NCBI GenBank assembly: GCA_002314715.1
Contig: DCGY01000002.1
Coordinates: forward strand, 60,662-75,955
Direction: 5' to 3'
DNA: 15,294 bases
Source: Lachnospiraceae bacterium UBA1766
Lineage (GTDB): Bacteria; Bacillota; Clostridia; Lachnospirales; Lachnospiraceae
Below the pieces are notes generated by a model. It ran no database searches. It had not been told where the DNA came from and saw only the letters and a program-made list of their open reading frames with translations. The translations under genes and the position numbers were made by a program. Shown here one piece after another: positions 1-8,034 of the stretch (positions are counted from its first letter, which is position 1; the number at the start of each line of letters is the position of its first letter).

Positions 1-31
1 CTCGCAGCGAAGCTGGGTTGGCTCTGCCCAT

Positions 32-1339
32 TTACCTTTCAAAGGCTTTTCTTCCGGGATACACCGCTTCTCTTCCCAATTCTTCTTCAATCTGCAACAA
101 ACGGTTATACTTCGCCACTCGTTCCGTACGGCAGGGTGCCCCCGTTTTGATCTGTCCGCAATTGGTGGCCACCGCCAAATCCGCAATGGTGGTATCCTCA
201 GTCTCCCCGGAACGATGACTGATAATCGCCTGAAATCCGTAACGTTTTGCCATACGAATTGCCTCCAGGGTCTCCGTTAGGGTGCCGATTTGATTTAACT
301 TAATCAATATAGCATTTCCGCACTCCTGATGAATTCCCTGATTCAGTCGCTTGGTATTTGTTACGAACAAATCGTCCCCCACCAACTGGACTTTGGAGCC
401 TAACGCCTTGGTAATTTCTCTCCACCCTTCCCAGTCCTCCTGATCCAAGGGATCCTCAATCGATATCAAAGGATAATCCTCCACCAAGGCCGCGTAGTAA
501 GCAATCATTTCCTTTGTGTTTCGCTCCTGTCCACCGGCCTTTTTGAACTGATACGTTCTTTTTTCTTCACTGTACAGTTCAGACGCTGCCGCATCCATAG
601 CATAGCAAATGTCTTTTCCCGGCTCATAGCCTGCCTGTCGAACCGCCTTGTCCATAAAATCAAAGGCCTCTCTTGCATCCCGTATTTCCGGAGCAAAACC
701 GCCCTCATCCCCCACCGCCGTATTCAGCTTATTCTCCGTCAATACTCTCCGGAGGCAATGATAAACCTCCGTGCCCATGCGAAGCGCTTCCTTAAAACAA
801 CATGCTCCCACCGGAACAATCATAAATTCCTGAAAATCCAACTGATTTTGAGCATGGGCGCCTCCGTTTAATATATTCATCATCGGAACCGGCATGGTAC
901 AAGCAGTGGTGCCGCCCAAATAGCGGTAAAAGGGAATATGCAAAGCCTGCGCCGCTCCTCTGGCCACCCCCAGGGATACAGACAAAATCGCATTTGCCCC
1001 AATCTCTGCCTTGTTGGTGGTTCCATCCTTTGCAATCATCAGCTCATCAATCTTATATTGGCACATGGCATTCTGTCCCCGAAGCAGGTTATCTATGGTC
1101 AGATTCACCTGATTGACTGCCTTTTGAACACCTTTTCCCTGATATCTGTCTTCTTTATCCCGTAGCTCCACAGCCTCGAATTTTCCAGTACTGGCACCTG
1201 AGGGGACCATTCCTTCTGCCGTAATAAAGCGCCTGTTTCCATGATCTTTTATCATTACTTGTGTTGCTACGGTTGGATTTCCTCTGGAATCCAAAATTTC
1301 CCTTGCATGAATCCCTACTATTTCCAAATATCCATCCAT
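32..1339 (-). CDS. eno: Enolase (phosphopyruvate hydratase)
   Basis: Converts 2-phosphoglycerate to phosphoenolpyruvate in the cytosol, the step after the GpmI encoded upstream. The 435-residue product has the normal enolase length. Family signatures are all present: the SGASTG loop (47-52), DFQEFM with E171, GDEGGFAP with E212, Mg ligands D249, E295 and D322 (AMDAAASE, SIEDP, GDDLFVTN), catalytic K347 in LIKLNQ, the SHRSGETEDT loop (374-383) and K398 in QIKTGAP. The start is ATG at 1339, behind a perfect AGGAGG (1347-1352) with 7-nt spacing. The frame stays open upstream to 1537, but that part is the GNAT gene 3' end and the leader and has no enolase similarity. The segment AHAQNQLDFQEF, where most bacterial enolases read close to AHADNNVDFQEF, makes this a somewhat divergent member, possibly a second copy. 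The active site looks intact. Family assignment is very secure. Confidence 0.97.
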   Translation of the reverse strand: MDGYLEIVGIHAREILDSRGNPTVATQVMIKDHGNRRFITAEGMVPSGASTGKFEAVELRDKEDRYQGKGVQKAVNQVNLTIDNLLRGQNAMCQYKIDELMIAKDGTTNKAEIGANAILSVSLGVARGAAQALHIPFYRYLGGTTACTMPVPMMNILNGGAHAQNQLDFQEFMIVPVGACCFKEALRMGTEVYHCLRRVLTENKLNTAVGDEGGFAPEIRDAREAFDFMDKAVRQAGYEPGKDICYAMDAAASELYSEEKRTYQFKKAGGQERNTKEMIAYYAALVEDYPLISIEDPLDQEDWEGWREITKALGSKVQLVGDDLFVTNTKRLNQGIHQECGNAILIKLNQIGTLTETLEAIRMAKRYGFQAIISHRSGETEDTTIADLAVATNCGQIKTGAPCRTERVAKYNRLLQIEEELGREAVYPGRKAFER

Positions 1340-1387
1340 AAAAAAACCTCCTGTAAACACTGATAATTTCAGTATTCCACAGGAGGT
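1340..1387 (-). promoter_or_regulatory. eno leader hairpin that buries the SD and ends in a T-run
   Basis: Read on the minus strand, ACCTCCTGT (1387-1379) is perfectly complementary to ACAGGAGGT (1354-1346), which contains the eno Shine-Dalgarno. A second stem inside it pairs ACTGA (1373-1369) with TCAGT (1363-1359) around a 5-nt AATTA loop. Seven Ts follow immediately (1346-1340), then the ATG. The same structure can therefore act as a Rho-independent terminator or attenuator between the GNAT gene and eno, or can sequester the ribosome binding site. The base pairing is directly visible; the regulatory role is inferred. Confidence 0.65.
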
Positions 1388-1391
1388 ATTT

Positions 1392-1397
1392 CTTATA
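1392..1397 (-). promoter_or_regulatory. Possible eno -10 box
   Basis: TATAAG on the minus strand matches 5 of 6 of the sigma-A -10. The best upstream -35, TTGGCT (4 of 6), lies only 15 bp away, which is short. A start from this box would fall near 1385, at the outer edge of the 5' arm of the leader hairpin, so such transcripts might lack a complete anti-SD arm. This is weak evidence and is listed because it bears on how the leader could work. Confidence 0.25.
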
Positions 1398-1452
1398 CCG
1401 TTTTTTATGAAAAGCCAATAAGGACATATCTGCAGGTCAAAAACACCGTTCC

Positions 1453-1920
1453 CTAAACCAGGGCTTCCATACCGATTTTCTGAGGCTTTAAACCACAGCT
1501 TTCGTAAAACTTTTGGGCAGTGGGGTTTAAGGACCACACATTTAGCGTAACGTTGTAGCAGCCGCTTTCTCTGGCGAAGGCAACCACTCCATTATAAATA
1601 AAATGCCCTACTCCCTGTCCTCTCAGATGCTCAAATACACATAAATCATCGATGTACAAGGTTTTAATATCTGTCAAAATATGATTATTCAATTCCTGCT
1701 TAAACACACAAAAGGCATATCCCAGGACCTCATCTGCTTCATCCACTGCCACCAGAATCGGTGTTTTGGGATTTTCCATTATTTCCAATATTTCCGGGTC
1801 CGTATACTTGCGACCTTCCTTAAAAAGATCCGGTCTGCCCAGATGATGTACCATACCCACCTGATACAGTAACCGGACAATCTTCTCTAAATCCTTTGGC
1901 TTTGCGTGACGAATCTGCAT
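1453..1920 (-). CDS. GNAT family N-acetyltransferase
   Basis: A 155-residue single-domain Gcn5-related acetyltransferase, expected to move an acetyl group from acetyl-CoA to an amine. The acetyl-CoA pyrophosphate-binding motif A appears as RGQGVG at 100-105, preceded by the strand YIDDLCV (89-95). Motif B follows as NVWSLNPTAQKFYESCGL (127-144), with the usual Asn, the Phe-Tyr pair and the Cys-Gly-Leu end. The N-terminus MQIRHAKPKDLEKI is the typical first strand and helix. I chose ATG at 1920 because an AAAGGA-type SD lies just upstream and the family homology starts there. ATG at 1947 is in frame but falls inside the hairpin downstream of gpmI. The substrate cannot be told from sequence. 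It sits between gpmI and eno, likely as a passenger gene, with the eno leader hairpin beyond its stop. Confidence 0.85.
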   Translation of the reverse strand: MQIRHAKPKDLEKIVRLLYQVGMVHHLGRPDLFKEGRKYTDPEILEIMENPKTPILVAVDEADEVLGYAFCVFKQELNNHILTDIKTLYIDDLCVFEHLRGQGVGHFIYNGVVAFARESGCYNVTLNVWSLNPTAQKFYESCGLKPQKIGMEALV

Positions 1921-1931
1921 TTTAATCCTTT

Positions 1932-1972
1932 CCCAAAACAAATACACCCCCAGAGCCAGATGCCCCGGGGAT
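1932..1972 (-). terminator. Possible weak terminator after gpmI
   Basis: The minus strand has an 8-bp stem, ATCCCCGG (1972-1965) with CTGGGGGT (1953-1946) including two G-U pairs, around an 11-nt loop. A broken T-rich tail, GTATTTGTTTT (1945-1935), follows. It begins 18 nt after the gpmI stop, a normal terminator distance, but the tail is interrupted. Partial read-through into the GNAT gene is plausible. Confidence 0.45.
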
Positions 1973-1990
1973 GCAATATGTCATTGATTT

Positions 1991-3532
1991 TTATTTTTTA
2001 ATCAACAAGCTCTTTCCGGTCATCTCTACCGGCTGTTCCTTACCCATAATCTGAATCAGGGTAGGAATAATATCCGCAAGGCATCCGCCCTCTCTCAAGG
2101 TATAAGCCTCATCGTAATTTACAAGGATAAAAGGAACCGGATTGGTGGTATGGGCGGTAAAAGGTTCACCGGTCTCATAATCTACCATCATCTCGCAGTT
2201 TCCGTGGTCTGCACAGATAAACATTGCTCCGTCAACTTCCTTCAATGCTTCTACGGCCTTGCCTACACACTCATCCACTGCTTCTACAGCCTTTACTGCA
2301 GCATCAATCACACCGGTATGTCCAACCATATCCGGATTTGCAAAGTTAATAACGATTACATCATACTTATCGCTCTTAATTGCTGCGGTCAATTTATCAC
2401 AAACTTCGTAAGCACTCATTTCAGGCTTTAAATCATAGGTAGCAACCTTGGGAGAATTTACCAAAATTCTGTCCTCTCCTTCGTTGGGCTGCTCCACACC
2501 ACCGTTAAAGAAGAAGGTTACATGTGCATATTTCTCGGTCTCAGCGATACGAGCCTGGGTAAGCTTGTTTGCAGCAAGCCACTCACCGAATGTATTGGTA
2601 ACAGCAATCTTGTGGAATGCAACTTCTTTATTGGGAATGGTAGGATCGTAATCAGAGAATGCCACAAAGGTAATATCCTTTCTTGCGCCTCTGTCGAAGC
2701 CCTTGAAATCATCATCACAGAATGCTCTGGTGATTTCTCTTGCACGGTCAGGACGGAAGTTGAAGAATACAACGCTGTCCTTGTCCTGTACGGTTGCAAC
2801 AGCTTTACCGTCTTCCACTGCTACGGTAGGCTTTACAAACTCATCGGTCTCATTCTTATCGTAAGAATTCTGGATACCGCAAATTCCGCAAGCTGCGGTT
2901 AAGCCTTCGCCCTTGGTCATTGCATCGTATGCAAGCTTTACACGATCCCAGTTATTGTCTCGATCCATAGCATAATAACGTCCCATTACGGAAGCGATCT
3001 TACCTACACCGATTTCATTCATCTTATCACGAAGAGCCTCTGCATAACCCTTACCGCTGGCAGGAGGAGTATCACGACCGTCAAGGAAGCAATGTACATA
3101 AACCTTCTCAAGTCCGTTTCTCTTCGCCAACTCTAAAAGTCCGTATAAGTGTGTATTGTGACTGTGTACACCACCATCGGATAAAAGACCCATGAAATGA
3201 AGGGCACTGTTATTCTTCTTGCAATTTTCGATTGCAGTCAACAAGGCAGGATTCTCAAAGAAAGTACCATCCTGAATTTCCTTGGTAATTCTGGTAAGCT
3301 CCTGATATACGATGCGGCCTGCACCCATATTCAAGTGACCTACTTCGGAGTTACCCATCTGTCCGTCCGGAAGGCCTACAGACATTCCGCTGGCATAACC
3401 CTTTACAAAAGGACATTCCTTCATCAGCTTGTCCATTACAGGTGTATTGGCAATTGCTACGGCATTTGCTTCTTTCTTCTCATTTAAGCCGTAACCGTCT
3501 AAAATCATAAGTACTACTGGTTTCTTACTCAT
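1991..3532 (-). CDS. gpmI: 2,3-bisphosphoglycerate-independent phosphoglycerate mutase
   Basis: Interconverts 3- and 2-phosphoglycerate through a phosphoserine intermediate, using two metal ions. The 513-residue protein is the standard length. Catalytic Ser62 lies in GQMGNSEVGH, and metal ligands fit the alkaline-phosphatase-like phosphatase domain: D12 (LDGYG), D401 and H405 (NPDMVGH), D442 and H443 (ADHGN) and H461 (AHTTNPVP). The transferase domain shows H123 (GGVHSH), R153-D154 (DGRDTPP), R185 and R191 (GRYYAMDRD), and R260 and R263 (FRPDR). Three ATGs lie near the start. GGAGG is 5 nt before the one at 3532, while the ATGs at 3544 and 3535 precede or crowd the SD, so translation should begin MSKKPVV. 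The gene has its own strong promoter just after the thiN stop. Very secure. Confidence 0.97.
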   Translation of the reverse strand: MSKKPVVLMILDGYGLNEKKEANAVAIANTPVMDKLMKECPFVKGYASGMSVGLPDGQMGNSEVGHLNMGAGRIVYQELTRITKEIQDGTFFENPALLTAIENCKKNNSALHFMGLLSDGGVHSHNTHLYGLLELAKRNGLEKVYVHCFLDGRDTPPASGKGYAEALRDKMNEIGVGKIASVMGRYYAMDRDNNWDRVKLAYDAMTKGEGLTAACGICGIQNSYDKNETDEFVKPTVAVEDGKAVATVQDKDSVVFFNFRPDRAREITRAFCDDDFKGFDRGARKDITFVAFSDYDPTIPNKEVAFHKIAVTNTFGEWLAANKLTQARIAETEKYAHVTFFFNGGVEQPNEGEDRILVNSPKVATYDLKPEMSAYEVCDKLTAAIKSDKYDVIVINFANPDMVGHTGVIDAAVKAVEAVDECVGKAVEALKEVDGAMFICADHGNCEMMVDYETGEPFTAHTTNPVPFILVNYDEAYTLREGGCLADIIPTLIQIMGKEQPVEMTGKSLLIKK

Positions 3533-3585
3533 CATTTCCTCCATTCTATTTTAAAACATTTTTATTTCAATTTTCTCAGCTATAT

Positions 3586-3614
3586 ATTATACACAAAAAA
3601 GAGAAACCTTGCAA
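3586..3614 (-). promoter_or_regulatory. gpmI promoter
   Basis: The minus strand carries a perfect TATAAT -10 (3591-3586), exactly 17 bp downstream of TTGCAA (3614-3609), a 4 of 6 match to the -35. The predicted start near 3579 leaves a leader of about 47 nt before the gpmI ATG at 3532. The promoter begins 12 nt after the thiN stop. Because thiN has no convincing terminator, gpmI may be read both from here and by read-through. Confidence 0.75.
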
Positions 3615-3626
3615 GTGGCTGAGCCC

Positions 3627-4280
3627 TTAGGATTCGCAAGAATATTGAATAATTGCCACCAGTTCTCCCTCTTCTACGGAAACCGTGGCGGTTTCTCCGA
3701 TAAACTCATTACTGATACCAATGGGAAAATCATTGGTAATCGTCGCATTCTCCAGATTATATTTCATTCCGGAAATATTCACGCCCTTTGCCTCTTTCCC
3801 CAGGGAAAACAGGGAAAGATAGCCCTCCAAATCCTTCTGCAGGGTCACACTTTCGTTTTGAAGCACCATAATCATTTCCCCTCCGCCTACCAGAAAGCCG
3901 GTGGCTCCATGGTTTTTCAAATACAAAAGTGCCTGCACATTTGCGAAGCTGTGATCAAAGCGACCACCCATTCCGGCATAAATACGAAATTCGGTATAGC
4001 CCAGCTTCAATGCATACTTTATGGCATACATCATATCCGTATCATCTTTTTCTCTGGGCAACTGAATAACCCGCTCCGGAATTGTTTGCTTTAGGATTTC
4101 AATTGCCTGCTTTTCCTTCTCTCCCACCGAATCGAAATCACCCAGAATCAGATCCGGCTCTACTTCTAAAATACCGCAATAAGCCAGTCCGCCGTCTACC
4201 GCAATAACGAAATCATCTTCCTTCACCGTAATTTCGCCTACAGTCAAATCACCTGCCGCTATCAGAATACATCTTCCCAT
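3627..4280 (-). CDS. thiN: Thiamine pyrophosphokinase
   Basis: Transfers pyrophosphate from ATP to thiamine to give thiamine diphosphate, the cofactor of pyruvate-handling and transketolase enzymes. The 217-residue product matches family length. The N-terminal catalytic domain shows the acidic nucleotide and metal motifs in the expected order: AVDGG (27-31), LGDFDS (46-51), REKDDTD (76-82) and GGRFDHSFAN (105-114). The smaller C-terminal thiamine-binding beta domain ends with NDFPIGISNEF (183-193), where a conserved Ser-Asn-Glu precedes an aromatic residue. ATG at 4280 has GAGG with 8-nt spacing. It is transcribed separately from the transporter operon, being isolated by the strong terminator at 4343-4374. 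No thiamine riboswitch is visible in its short leader. Secure. Confidence 0.93.
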   Translation of the reverse strand: MGRCILIAAGDLTVGEITVKEDDFVIAVDGGLAYCGILEVEPDLILGDFDSVGEKEKQAIEILKQTIPERVIQLPREKDDTDMMYAIKYALKLGYTEFRIYAGMGGRFDHSFANVQALLYLKNHGATGFLVGGGEMIMVLQNESVTLQKDLEGYLSLFSLGKEAKGVNISGMKYNLENATITNDFPIGISNEFIGETATVSVEEGELVAIIQYSCES

Positions 4281-4312
4281 GTAGAATGCCTCATTTCTTT
4301 CTTTCTGTTGGT

Positions 4313-4341
4313 ATTATGCCACAGAATGTAAGGGAATACAA
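4313..4341 (-). promoter_or_regulatory. Likely thiN promoter
   Basis: The minus strand has CATAAT (4318-4313, 5 of 6 to TATAAT) 17 bp downstream of TTGTAT (4341-4336, only TTG matching). It lies directly after the terminator of the transporter operon and about 33 nt upstream of the thiN ATG. Position and spacing are good, the -35 is weak. Confidence 0.5.
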
Positions 4342-4342
4342 C

Positions 4343-4374
4343 AAAAAACGGCCGATACCTTATGGTACCGACCG
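4343..4374 (-). terminator. Strong intrinsic terminator of the transporter operon
   Basis: An 11-bp stem, CGGTCGGTACC (4374-4364) with GGTATCGGCCG (4359-4349), includes two G-U pairs and has a 4-nt ATAA loop. Six Ts follow (4348-4343). It starts about 40 nt after the lipoprotein gene stop. The four As preceding the stem would give a weaker terminator on the other strand as well. Confidence 0.92.
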
Positions 4375-4416
4375 CCTTTTGATTTCACTTTTTTTGAATT
4401 CTGTTACAGAATGAAT

Positions 4417-6936
4417 TTACATATTTGCGTTAATGTACATCTTTACACGACTCTGAATAATTCGGCATACCTCTTCGGAGCTCTTCTGTCCGGTAAAGAA
4501 TGCCTTGGATTCTTCTGTAATAATATCCATAACATCCTCGTTACTGAAAGCAACTGTTTTTGCAGAATAAATCACATCCAAAACCGTATCAAGCTGCGCC
4601 TGGGTAAGAGGCTTTACGGGAATTTCCTCTCCGCCCATGTAGTAGGTTTCATCCCACTCAGCATACTGCTTATTGCCGTTTTCATCATACCAGTAATATT
4701 TACCGGTAGCATCCTTACTGAACTCTTCAAATACACTCTTCATAACCGGCAAAGCACTGCGATTCTTCATAATGTTTCTCTGGGTTTCCTCGGTAAAGAG
4801 CTGACGAACGTACTCCCATGCGCCGTCCAGATTTGCAGATTTTGCATAAATTGCATAACCATCATCGTAAGAATTGATTACCGCTCTGCTTCCGCTTTCA
4901 TTAGGGAAACCAACAAAGGAAATATCCTCTCCGAAGGTAGCGGAATAAAGAGATCTTAAATTATTGAAATCACTGAGATAAACATTATTGAAAATTACTT
5001 TTCCGGTTCTGTACTGTGTCTCATACTGTGTCCAGTACTCCTCGTTCCACTCAATATCATCGTAATTAATTTCTTCCGGATAAGTTCTTGCCATCTCCAA
5101 AACCTCCTGGAAATAGCCGGTATCAAACTTACAGGTGCCGTCAGCGGTATTTACCAACTCATTGCCTGCGTAATTCATAACCATATAAAGGAAACTGCTT
5201 CTGGTCATATCTCCGTAAAGAGTTGATTCCTCCGGAATGGAATTTTTCAGTTGCTTCAAATCAGCCATGGAAATGGTGGTCTTATTACCCAAAACAGAGG
5301 TTTTTCCTGCATAAGAGCTTACGGAAAAACTGGGATGTGCAACATACATTTTACCATCTACGCGGAAAGCATCAAACACATTCTGAAGGTACTCATACTT
5401 GGATAATTCTTCATCCTTGGCAATCAGATCATCAATATTGGCCAAAAGACCCTTTTTCACGTAGCTTTCAATCGGTAATCTTTCGCTGCTTACGACGATG
5501 ATATCCGGGGTATTACCGGAAATAATATCATTGTTTAACTGAGTCCGAGCCAAGGTGTAATCTTCCTCGGTATTGTATACAGAGTAATCCTTAATGGTAA
5601 TACGATAATTGGAATTGGTCTTGTTGAAACGAACAATTTTGTTCTTTGCTTCATAGCCGATGTAAAGACCACCCATTACCAATACCTTTTTATCCGGTAC
5701 ATCTTCGGGTTTTACATGGGTGAACAGGGAGGTTACTCTTCCACCATTCATCTCATCGTAATAAGAGGTCAGGAAAGACTCCCCGTCAATCATGGTAATT
5801 TCGTTTAATCCGTATGTAGCCAAGTCTGAATTAATAAAATCCATCAGTTTCTTAGCTTCGGTATCATTTATGTTATAGCTGAATAAGCCGGTTCCGTTGG
5901 TAAATACCAAATCACTGTCAACACCCGGATATGTATTATAAAAACCAAGAGATACGATGGAGGAAGGAATTTCCGTAGCCGTTCCCATCCTACCATTCTC
6001 CACATCAACGGTATTAATATACATTTTGGTATACTCATCATTATAGTAGGTCACTAAAACCGTACCATCGTTCTTTACGATGATTGAATTGGCATTTTCC
6101 GGCATTCCGTCAATTTTGGTGATTTTTCCCATTTGACCGTTTTCATCAATTAAAAGGAAGCCGCGCTGGTCACCATCAATCATAAGAGCAGCTTTACCAT
6201 TCTTTAATCCGATTACATTCTGAATATAGTTATAAGAATCTTCGGACTGCAAAACGCTCATATCAATCGCAACATCATAAACAATATTTCCGTCTGCGTC
6301 CCATTTGGTGAAATAATTATTCTCTACAGACTGTGATTCGTCCACATTCAGATAATCTTCATAATAAAAACCACAATCACGCCATGCAAAGACTCCGCCG
6401 TCTTCTGTCAATACTGCACTATTTAAATAATTATTCACATAGAAATACATACTGTCACTGAAATATCCCTTGGTAATATCAACGCTTTCCCCTTCTTCGG
6501 CGGAAGCTTCTGCAATGGCCTGTACCTTTGCCAGAATCTCTTCCGGTGCCTGATATTCCGGTAGTGCAATCTCTTTTGTCTCTTCTACTTCACCATCTTT
6601 GGAAAGGACATATTTGGCAATGGACACACTTCCGGTGCAGGCATCCTCATCATACAAATACGCTCTGCCAAGAATCTGTATTTTTCCATTCATGGTCTTT
6701 GAACTCATGATGTAGAAATCCGTACTGTTTCCAATTTTTAAGGTTTTTTCCTTGAAAACACCTTCCTTGGCAAGTGCGTTATTCGCATTTGGATTTCCAC
6801 CATTTGCGCTGTTGCCACCACCGTTGAAGCCACCTCCTCCGTTGTTGTCTCCGCCCTTTTTGCCGCAGGCACACATACTAAATGCCAGAACAAATGTAAG
6901 CGCGAGACACAAAATTCGTTTCATCATTTTTTTCAT
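4417..6936 (-). CDS. Lipoprotein fusing a propeller-like region to an ABC solute-binding domain
   Basis: An 839-residue exported lipoprotein, about twice the length of a normal family-1 (MalE/UgpB-like) solute-binding protein. The signal peptide covers residues 1-23 with the probable lipidated Cys24 in FSMCACG. A Gly/Asn-rich linker follows (25-53). Residues about 60-410 contain repeated short beta motifs such as WDADGNIVYDV, LIDENGQMGKI and VKNDGTVLVTYY, which I read as a beta-propeller-like region. Residues about 416-839 look like a solute-binding protein: VRFNKTNSNYRITIKDY, SGNTPDIIVVSS (473-484), DDGYAIYAKSANLDGAWEYV (691-710) and a C-terminal helix AFFTGQKSSEEVCRIIQ (812-828). The ATG overlaps the preceding stop as ATGA, with AGGAGG 10 nt upstream. 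It is the last gene of the operon. A sugar or glycoconjugate ligand is likely from the partner permeases, but nothing in the sequence names it. Confidence 0.8.
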   Translation of the reverse strand: MKKMMKRILCLALTFVLAFSMCACGKKGGDNNGGGGFNGGGNSANGGNPNANNALAKEGVFKEKTLKIGNSTDFYIMSSKTMNGKIQILGRAYLYDEDACTGSVSIAKYVLSKDGEVEETKEIALPEYQAPEEILAKVQAIAEASAEEGESVDITKGYFSDSMYFYVNNYLNSAVLTEDGGVFAWRDCGFYYEDYLNVDESQSVENNYFTKWDADGNIVYDVAIDMSVLQSEDSYNYIQNVIGLKNGKAALMIDGDQRGFLLIDENGQMGKITKIDGMPENANSIIVKNDGTVLVTYYNDEYTKMYINTVDVENGRMGTATEIPSSIVSLGFYNTYPGVDSDLVFTNGTGLFSYNINDTEAKKLMDFINSDLATYGLNEITMIDGESFLTSYYDEMNGGRVTSLFTHVKPEDVPDKKVLVMGGLYIGYEAKNKIVRFNKTNSNYRITIKDYSVYNTEEDYTLARTQLNNDIISGNTPDIIVVSSERLPIESYVKKGLLANIDDLIAKDEELSKYEYLQNVFDAFRVDGKMYVAHPSFSVSSYAGKTSVLGNKTTISMADLKQLKNSIPEESTLYGDMTRSSFLYMVMNYAGNELVNTADGTCKFDTGYFQEVLEMARTYPEEINYDDIEWNEEYWTQYETQYRTGKVIFNNVYLSDFNNLRSLYSATFGEDISFVGFPNESGSRAVINSYDDGYAIYAKSANLDGAWEYVRQLFTEETQRNIMKNRSALPVMKSVFEEFSKDATGKYYWYDENGNKQYAEWDETYYMGGEEIPVKPLTQAQLDTVLDVIYSAKTVAFSNEDVMDIITEESKAFFTGQKSSEEVCRIIQSRVKMYINANM

Positions 6937-8018
6937 TCCCTTTTCTCCTCCTTTATATTTTTTCTATGCTTCCATCTCACACGTAATTTGTAGTATTGAT
7001 TTTCCACATAGAGAAAAAGCTTTTTTAACGTAAAACTACGGTGACGATAACGATAAATGACATACCCAATCACCATAATTGCCGGAAATCCGAATAAGAG
7101 TAACATGCATATGGTCAGTCTTGCAATAATATCTTCATATCCCCGGGCCAAATTCTCCCAATAAGGGTAAATAATCGCCTTTCCGTTCATGGAACGGGTG
7201 GCCATGTTACTGATCAGTTTCAACCGATTCCATAAGGTGTATCTGGAAGAATTCTCCACATAATCCACCATGGTCTCATCAAACGAAAGATTTTCTTTTA
7301 CCATTTTTAATGCAAATCCGGCTACCGGATCCGGCATCAAAACCTCGTAATGATTAATGCTTCCTGCGCTACCGTATTCCTGTAAGAAACTGTAGGAAAC
7401 GTAAATAATGGACTTGGATAGCCCTGCGGCATTTTCCAATTTGCCGGTGGGTCTTTCCACCACCCCGGCTATTACCAGGGTTCTGCCCTGCACTGTCAGC
7501 ATTTGGCCCGCAACATTATTGGAGCCAAACAATTGCCATGCGGCATCCTGGTCAATCACGCAATAATCCTGATTAATATCCTCTCCGGAGAAATAATTAC
7601 CCCGAAGCAGCTTCAGCGGATGAAACAGGAAGAAATCTCCTGCCACTCCGATTGCATCCAGACTTAGCGTGGTTTTGGAGGAAGTGACGGTAATACTTCC
7701 CGGAGCACTATAGGTGTGAGCCCACAGTCTTGCTCCCGGATTTTTATCCTCCAGGGTAATTGCTTCCTTGGCAAGCTTCCCGTCCAGCTGATAGCCAAAC
7801 TCCAGCAGACTATTCTCATTAACATTTGCTTTTTCAGAGAAAAATACGCTTACCTGGGCTGTATCATTTTCCTTTGACCAACGGGAGGCCATCTGCTGTG
7901 TACTCTGGCTTGCAATCAGTTTATTGACAACCAAAAAGAGAATCAGTCCCAATATGCAGGAAATCCCACATATTATCGGCCATATGAAGTTTTTCCTAGA
8001 AAAAGAGACTTTTCTCAC
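6933..8018 (-). CDS. MacB-core-like membrane protein with only two helices
   Basis: A 361-residue protein with one N-terminal membrane helix (about 11-33), a large extracytoplasmic domain, one C-terminal helix (about 300-322) and a very basic cytoplasmic tail. The middle resembles the MacB periplasmic core of FtsX/MacB-type permeases: GVAGDFFLFHPLKLLRGNYF (124-143), CVIDQDAAWQLFGSNNVAG (153-171), then MLTVQGRTLVIAGVVE (173-188), the usual order of Gly-rich turn, Leu-Phe-Gly and VxGVV. Normal FtsX-type permeases have three helices after this domain; here only one is left, with no sign of a frameshift. The start is GTG at 8018, with AAGGAG six nt upstream. It lies 16 nt after the adaptor gene and overlaps the lipoprotein gene by 4 nt. 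Its likely partner is the adjacent MacA/HlyD-like adaptor, and a structural rather than transport role is possible. Confidence 0.65.
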   Translation of the reverse strand: MRKVSFSRKNFIWPIICGISCILGLILFLVVNKLIASQSTQQMASRWSKENDTAQVSVFFSEKANVNENSLLEFGYQLDGKLAKEAITLEDKNPGARLWAHTYSAPGSITVTSSKTTLSLDAIGVAGDFFLFHPLKLLRGNYFSGEDINQDYCVIDQDAAWQLFGSNNVAGQMLTVQGRTLVIAGVVERPTGKLENAAGLSKSIIYVSYSFLQEYGSAGSINHYEVLMPDPVAGFALKMVKENLSFDETMVDYVENSSRYTLWNRLKLISNMATRSMNGKAIIYPYWENLARGYEDIIARLTICMLLLFGFPAIMVIGYVIYRYRHRSFTLKKLFLYVENQYYKLRVRWKHRKNIKEEKRE

Positions 8019-8034
8019 TGTCTACTCCTTTTGA

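Noticed and set aside
1..31. ATG at 31 directly after the eno stop as a new gene start
   Set aside because: Only ten codons remain before the edge and no SD is clear; it could be chance.
18..218. Short plus-strand open frames across the window, of which this is the first
   Set aside because: All lie opposite conserved minus-strand genes, lack good ribosome binding sites and show no recognisable family.
1340..1537. N-terminal extension of enolase
   Set aside because: It overlaps the GNAT gene 3' end and the leader hairpin; the strong AGGAGG and enolase homology both point to 1339.
1921..1947. Upstream ATG at 1947 for the GNAT gene
   Set aside because: It lies in the stem of the hairpin after gpmI and has no SD at correct spacing; GNAT homology begins at 1920.
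3609..3640. Stem CTTGC/GCAAG at the end of thiN as a terminator
   Set aside because: Its 5' arm is within thiN coding sequence, the stem is only 5-6 bp, and the region holds the gpmI -35 box.
4281..4312. Thiamine diphosphate riboswitch upstream of thiN
   Set aside because: The leader is too short and has no THI-box elements; only a promoter is visible.
6752..7033. Pro-rich plus-strand frame opposite the lipoprotein linker
   Set aside because: It is the antisense of the Gly/Asn linker and signal peptide, not a real protein.
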